From contig QHOQ01000138.1 in the NCBI GenBank assembly GCA_003219355.1, forward strand, positions 1 through 9,782: DNA of 9,782 nt, in the 5' to 3' direction. Shown here piece after piece: positions 6,585 through 9,782 of this stretch. This DNA comes from Verrucomicrobiota bacterium. GTDB taxonomy: Bacteria > Verrucomicrobiota > Verrucomicrobiia > Chthoniobacterales > UBA10450. Position 1 is the first letter of the stretch; every line of letters begins with the position of its first letter. A model generated the notes under the pieces. The model worked only from the letters and a program-made list of their open reading frames with translations, searched no databases and was not told where the DNA came from. The translations under genes were made by a program, and so were the position numbers.

Positions 6585-6993
6585 TTTTGCTCGGTTGATT
6601 TGTTCGCGGTGACAGGATTATGGAAGATCGCTTGGGAAAGCTTCCTGCCCTCGTAGTCGAAAGCTCGAGATTTTAGGCGCTGCGATGCAGAATGGTGGCG
6701 CACAGCCTGTGCTGGCAGGGAAAGTCAATAAAACCGTTCGTGGGAGCGGGAACAGAGTCGGCGAATACACGGCCACTTCGTGCAGCCACCGTTTCTAAGA
6801 GTTGTTCTTAATCCCGGCAGTGTAGATCGATTCACCTTGGCCGTTGCTGGACGGAACAGATAGCCGATTTTGGGGAACCAGGTGTTGTCCGCTTGCCCCC
6901 CGGCCCGCCTCCAGAAACTGGGCTGAAAAATAGTCTTGCAAGGATTGTGAATAATTGTTAATAACTTCCACCAAATCCAGGAGATTCGTAGAA
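6585..6993. other. Gene-free stretch of about 400 bases with hairpin potential
   Basis: No convincing reading frame was found here on either strand; the open frames present lack ribosome sites and are antisense extensions of neighbouring genes. Several inverted repeats cluster at 6644-6719: an outer pair CCTGCC (6644-6649) / GGCAGG (6714-6719), with inner hairpins CTGC-GAT-GCAG (6680-6690) and GCACA-GCC-TGTGC (6700-6712). Together they could fold as a branched RNA, but the stems are short. A C-rich run lies at 6895-6911, and the last 60 bases turn AT-rich ahead of the DUF5069 gene. Confidence 0.4.
6936..6964 (+). promoter_or_regulatory. Candidate promoter for the DUF5069 gene
   Basis: TTGCAA (6936-6941, four of six -35 consensus bases) is followed after exactly 17 bases by TAATAA (6959-6964, three of six -10 bases) in a local AT-rich stretch. 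A start near 6971 would give a leader of about 23 bases holding the AGGAG ribosome site. Position is convincing; the -10 match is weak. Confidence 0.35.
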
Positions 6994-7527
6994 ATGAGCT
7001 CCCGTATGAGAGAGTTTGGTCTTCGTAGTCCCTACGACAAGTTGGGCGGTTTGTTCTATTTTGGCCGAATGCTGGACAAAATCCGTAGCCATGCCAAAGG
7101 GGAATTGCCTCTCGAATATGAAGTGAACCTTGGAAAAGGTTTCGACGAAAAATGCGCAACCTTTCTCCGGATTCGGTACGAGCTAGTAGTCGAGTACGTA
7201 AATGACGGCCTCAACGAGGGAGCGATTTTGGAGTCGTGTTTTGGAATGGGACACCGACCGTCCGAGGCTGAGATATATATGTGGAATGAATTCATGCGAA
7301 AACGAGGCTGGCATGACGATCTTTCCGAGACGCTGGAAAGCCAGAAAAAAAAGGAAGCCATGCTTTCCAGGTCGGAGATCCAGACAATGTTTCAATTCAT
7401 TGATGCCGATGAAGGGCGCTTGGTAAACGACAACCATATAAACGGAAACGGCCACTCGCGCTCAAGGTATGGCAGGACAGGAAATGGCCTGGCCGGCCAG
7501 CGGATAGAGACCTCCGCCGCGCTCTAA
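6994..7527 (+). CDS. DUF5069 domain-containing protein
   Basis: The 177-residue protein matches the DUF5069 pattern as I know it: LRSPYDKLGGLFYFGRMLDKIR (residues 10-31, in parts), GELPLEYEVNLGKGFD (36-51), a middle helix region, RPSEAEIYMWNEFMRKRGW (88-106) and the closing IQTMFQFIDADEGR (129-142). It is cytoplasmic by sequence, with no signal or membrane segment, and its function is unknown. The ATG at 6994 is chosen because CAGGAG lies at 6978-6983, ten bases upstream; a TTG at 6955 in frame has no such site and overlaps the candidate promoter. The last 35 residues are an Asn/Gly/His/Arg-rich, probably disordered tail that I do not recall as part of the domain. The gene stands alone and converges with the pilT-like genes. 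Confidence 0.88.
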   Translation: MSSRMREFGLRSPYDKLGGLFYFGRMLDKIRSHAKGELPLEYEVNLGKGFDEKCATFLRIRYELVVEYVNDGLNEGAILESCFGMGHRPSEAEIYMWNEFMRKRGWHDDLSETLESQKKKEAMLSRSEIQTMFQFIDADEGRLVNDNHINGNGHSRSRYGRTGNGLAGQRIETSAAL

Positions 7528-7550
7528 AAGCGCAGCTCTCCTTGCGATCA

Positions 7551-7560
7551 CGCGTACGCG
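7551..7560. repeat. Perfect palindrome in the convergent gap after DUF5069
   Basis: CGCGTACGCG is self-complementary over 10 bases. It lies in the 228-base gap between the convergent DUF5069 and pilT-like genes, 24 bases after the DUF5069 stop. A short stem GCGCT / AGCGC (7519-7533) spans that stop codon, but no T run follows either, so neither is a convincing terminator. Nothing else was recognised in 7528-7755. Confidence 0.2.
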
Positions 7561-7755
7561 GGGGCAGATCCGCGAAAGCCCTAATCTTCACATGACATAT
7601 AACAAGCCAGATTTATTTGGCGCACACTATCCTGAACGCCGAGCGTGCGGATTCAATGCTGGATAGACCAATATAATTAGCCGGATAATGGTCTTTTGAC
7701 ATTGCGTCTGAAAATTTATGAGATCCCTTCCTCTCGTCCTTCTCGCGCCGGCATT

Positions 7756-8598
7756 TCATTTGCCGAGAATTCCCGCAAACCATCCTTTTCTCTGGGACTT
7801 CAAAGCTTGCTGGAAGTTCTCCTTCACAAAATTGGGGTCCCTTGCGTGAGCCAGCGCGTCCATGAGATTGATGCGATCAGCCAGAAGCAACTCGATAAGA
7901 CTATCGTCCACGGTATGCATGCCGTCGGCGCGTCCGATTTGAATCAGTCCCGGTATCTGCGAAAGCCGCCCGGCCCGGATACACGCCTCGATTCCCGAGT
8001 TCACCGTCAACAATTCCGTGGCCAAAATCAGGCCTGACTGGCCGCTTCGCGGCAGGAGATACTGACACACCACTCCCAGCAACGACCACGCAAGTTGGGC
8101 ACTGACGAACTGCTGCCCCTCTTTTGGAACGGCATCAATAATTCGCCCGATGGCGGTTGGCGCGTCGTTGGTGTGCATGGTTCCAATCACAAGGTGCCCC
8201 GTTTCCGCCGCCGTAATCGCAGTTTGGATCGTGTCCAGGTCGCGCAACTCTCCCACGAGGATGACGTCCGCATCCTGTCTCAACGCGTTCTTGAGCGCTG
8301 AAGCGAAGTCGCGCGCGTCGGAACCAATCTCGCGCTGGTTCACCAGGCTTCGCCCCTGCGAATGGACAAATTCAATCGGGTCCTCAATGCTGACGATGTT
8401 GACGGAACGCCGATTGGCTATCGTCTGAGCCATGCTCGCCAGCGTTGTGCTCTTGCCTTCACCGCTCGCGCCAGTCACCAACACCAGGCCGGCCCTCTCG
8501 TCACACCACTTATCCACCACGGGAGAGTGTCCCAACGACTTTAGATCGCCGACCTCAGAAGGAATACGTCGGAAATTGGCCTCAATCGCGCCTGACAC
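7756..8598 (-). CDS. ATPase-core fragment of the frameshifted PilT-like protein
   Basis: The frame codes 280 residues from a GTG at 8598, probably not a true start. It holds FRRIPSEVGDL, Walker A GASGEGKSTT (8443-8472), the Asp box SIEDPIEFVH, LVNQREIG, Walker B VILVGELRD, the His box ETGHLVIGTMHT, and the C-terminal region with GMHTVDDSLIELL. Where PilT has AIRNLIRE this protein has GIEACIRA (7972-7995). A C-terminal extension KSQRKGWFAGILGK follows the usual end of the family. Without its N-terminal domain the core would not be expected to assemble a working hexamer. Confidence 0.7.
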   Translation of the reverse strand: MSGAIEANFRRIPSEVGDLKSLGHSPVVDKWCDERAGLVLVTGASGEGKSTTLASMAQTIANRRSVNIVSIEDPIEFVHSQGRSLVNQREIGSDARDFASALKNALRQDADVILVGELRDLDTIQTAITAAETGHLVIGTMHTNDAPTAIGRIIDAVPKEGQQFVSAQLAWSLLGVVCQYLLPRSGQSGLILATELLTVNSGIEACIRAGRLSQIPGLIQIGRADGMHTVDDSLIELLLADRINLMDALAHARDPNFVKENFQQALKSQRKGWFAGILGK

Positions 8599-8864
8599 AT
8601 AGCATGCATTTCCGCGATAGCGCCCGAGGTCACCGACAACGCGAAGTCAAGCTGCCAGTCGTTTTCCAGCTTCGAACGTTGTCCCTCCTTCAAGGTATCG
8701 ATCACCAGTCTCCGTGTGTCCTCCGCCGACAGTGGCTCTTCCGTCAGCGGCTCGATGACACCAGCGACCCGCAACATCGGTCGCGCCCCCACTGTCAAAC
8801 GAAGATCAGAAGCTCCCCGCCCGGCCGCAACCACCAGAAAATCGATCAAGTCATGTTCCTTCAT
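8541..8864 (-). CDS. N-terminal fragment of the frameshifted PilT-like ATPase
   Basis: The open frame codes 107 residues, of which about the first 77 are genuine PilT N-terminal domain: MKEHDLIDFLVVAAGRGASD, where GASDL is the conserved start of the PAS-like domain, then LRVAGVIEPLTEEPLSAEDT and the LDFAL strand. The last 30 residues (from about 8631 down to 8541) are out-of-frame translation and not family-like. The ATG at 8864 is supported by the conserved start; no clear ribosome site is visible, in keeping with coupling to the gene upstream. Confidence 0.6.
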   Translation of the reverse strand: MKEHDLIDFLVVAAGRGASDLRLTVGARPMLRVAGVIEPLTEEPLSAEDTRRLVIDTLKEGQRSKLENDWQLDFALSVTSGAIAEMHAMCQARLRPISDVFLLRSAI

Positions 8865-8892
8865 ATGGGTTCAACTGGTGCGGAGGACTCGT

Positions 8893-9782
8893 CTAGCCGA
8901 TCCCCCTCATGGCGCGACGAAGCTCGGATTCATTGCTGACCGAAGCCATGGCGGTCGCTTCTGTGATGACCTTGGCCTGGAGGGCTTTGAGAGTCGATTG
9001 CAAAAATGAAACGGCGGCAGGATCCGATCCGCGGGAGATATATTGATCAATATTCTGCAACTCTCGTCTCGCGATCCAGTCACGCATGGCCCCTGCATTT
9101 TCGACGTGTTCCACCAGCAAATGCAAGCCTCCGTCAGTAGATTGGACTAGCTTCTGGCACAGGACTCCAGAGAGCTGGTTTGCCAGAAGGTTCACACCGT
9201 GCTTCTCGTCTGCGGCCGGGAAAAGATTCAAATAACGCTCCATCGTGTCCGCAACCTTCTCCGAATGCATGGTCGAAACAACGAGATGTCCGGTTTCCGA
9301 AGCCTGCAGCGCCGTCAACGCAGTCTCGTAATCCCGGATCTCACCAACAAAAATGACATCTGGCGCCTGACGAAGCGCACTCCGCAACCCGATCGCAAAG
9401 GTGCTGGTGTCGCGTCCCACCTGTCGCTGGGTGAAATGACAGCGCTTGCTGGTGAACTGATACTCGACAGGATCCTCGATCGTCACTATATGTCGCACGA
9501 CGTTCTCGTTCATCCATTGAAGGAGGGACGCGATGGTGGTGGATTTCCCTGAGCCGGTTGGTCCCGTTATAACAATCAGGCCGTGCTCGCGAGCGCCCCA
9601 TCGGGTCAAGAGCCACTCGGGCGCTCCGAGCGTTTTCAAGCTGGGCACGCTGGTTTTGATGCGGCGCAGGACCGCGCCGAGGCGGCCCATGGTGCGGTGC
9701 AGGCTCACGCGGTAGCGCGTATGCGTGCGCGACACGAAGCCGGTGTCGCGATCCAGGTCGCCCTGCGTATTCGCACCGCAGG
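8893..9782 (-). CDS. PilT/PilU-like type IV pilus ATPase, N-terminus beyond the window
   Basis: The frame is open to the right edge; 295 residues are visible to the TAG at 8893-8895. Visible blocks are the end of the N-terminal domain (RYRVSLHRTMGRLGAVLRRI), Walker A GPTGSGKSTT (9535-9564), the Asp box TIEDPVEYQF, QRQVGRDT, Walker B VIFVGEIRD (near 9340-9354) and the His box ETGHLVVSTMHSEK. These assign it to the retraction ATPases acting on the inner-membrane platform of type IV pili. The C-terminal part diverges: AMRDWIAR (9067-9090) stands where PilT has AIRNLIRE, and the end SELRRAMRGIG is short. It may therefore be the PilU-like partner of the downstream gene rather than a second PilT. 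No other pilus gene is visible, so the wider operon must lie to the right. Confidence 0.9.
   Translation of the reverse strand, partial: CGANTQGDLDRDTGFVSRTHTRYRVSLHRTMGRLGAVLRRIKTSVPSLKTLGAPEWLLTRWGAREHGLIVITGPTGSGKSTTIASLLQWMNENVVRHIVTIEDPVEYQFTSKRCHFTQRQVGRDTSTFAIGLRSALRQAPDVIFVGEIRDYETALTALQASETGHLVVSTMHSEKVADTMERYLNLFPAADEKHGVNLLANQLSGVLCQKLVQSTDGGLHLLVEHVENAGAMRDWIARRELQNIDQYISRGSDPAAVSFLQSTLKALQAKVITEATAMASVSNESELRRAMRGIG

Larger units (their letters stand above)
7756..8864 (-). pseudogene. pilT: PilT-family type IV pilus retraction ATPase, frameshifted
   Basis: Two adjacent frames together make one complete PilT-like protein. The 1109 bases from ATG 8864 to the stop at 7756 are one base short of 370 codons, a normal PilT length. 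The first frame holds the N-terminal domain up to DWQLDFALSV. Reading then makes sense only after adding one base near 8621-8634, which restores a family-like GRYRGNACYV ahead of the ATPase core. All core motifs are intact, so the lesion is either recent or a sequencing/assembly error. PilT hexamers drive pilus retraction and twitching at the inner membrane. The gene lies 28 bases after a second PilT-like gene and is probably co-transcribed with it. If the shift is real, only truncated products would be made. Confidence 0.82.

Noticed and set aside
6281..6703. A 140-codon minus-strand frame over small gene B
   Set aside because: The plus-strand protein shares a motif with its neighbour, whereas this frame has biased composition and no motif.
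6725..7159. A 144-codon minus-strand frame covering part of the gene-free stretch and the DUF5069 start
   Set aside because: The overlapping plus-strand gene has a recognised domain and Shine-Dalgarno site; the minus frame has neither.
7696..7722. Promoter-like TTGACA with TATGAG downstream on the plus strand
   Set aside because: The spacing is only 15 bases and it would read into the 3' end of an oppositely oriented gene with nothing to transcribe.
8621..8634. Programmed ribosomal frameshifting to explain the split PilT-like gene
   Set aside because: No slippery heptamer or strong downstream stem is visible, and PilT genes are not known to use recoding; a mutation or sequence error is simpler.
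8445..8939. A 164-codon open frame on the plus strand across the pilT-like region
   Set aside because: It is antisense to strongly conserved ATPase sequence, has no recognisable domain and is rich in Arg/Ser/Pro, as expected for a shadow frame.

Overview
The window looks like chromosomal DNA of a Verrucomicrobiota bacterium, probably of the Spartobacteria/Chthoniobacterales type. The taxonomic guess rests mainly on a DUF5069-type protein (6994-7527), a family I associate mostly with Verrucomicrobia. The compact, overlapping housekeeping genes and the PilT-family ATPases fit but do not decide it. No rRNA, tRNA, insertion sequence, CRISPR array or phage gene was seen.

Left block (1-2635, minus strand): four genes read leftward with overlaps or very small gaps: a CPBP intramembrane protease, comF, accD (beta subunit of the acetyl-CoA carboxylase carboxyltransferase) and the start of folC, which runs off the left edge. 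accD-folC is a widespread pair; here they overlap as GTGA.

Middle block (2662-5813, plus strand), divergent from the first across only 26 bases: a small unrecognised protein, bioA, tlyA and nadK, every junction overlapping (8, 4 and 25 bases), so almost certainly one transcript. BioA makes a biotin precursor, and biotin is the cofactor of the carboxylase that AccD belongs to. Several BioA motifs look more like the lysine-using Bacillus enzyme (BioK) than like E. coli BioA.

Right-centre (5814-7755): a loosely packed region with two small proteins that share an N-terminal motif (NLVSLP-x-G-x-ILN-x-D), a gene-free stretch of about 400 bases with some hairpin potential, and a DUF5069 protein with its own plausible promoter and Shine-Dalgarno site.

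Right end (7756-9782, minus strand): two tandem PilT/PilU-like ATPases of type IV pilus retraction. The upstream one runs off the right edge and is intact as far as visible. The downstream one is split by a single-base frameshift near 8621-8634, between its N-terminal domain and its ATPase core. Both have a degenerate version of the PilT AIRNLIRE motif.

No clearly new defence or mobile system is present. The best leads are the small-protein pair, the frameshifted member of the ATPase pair, and the BioK-like aminotransferase.
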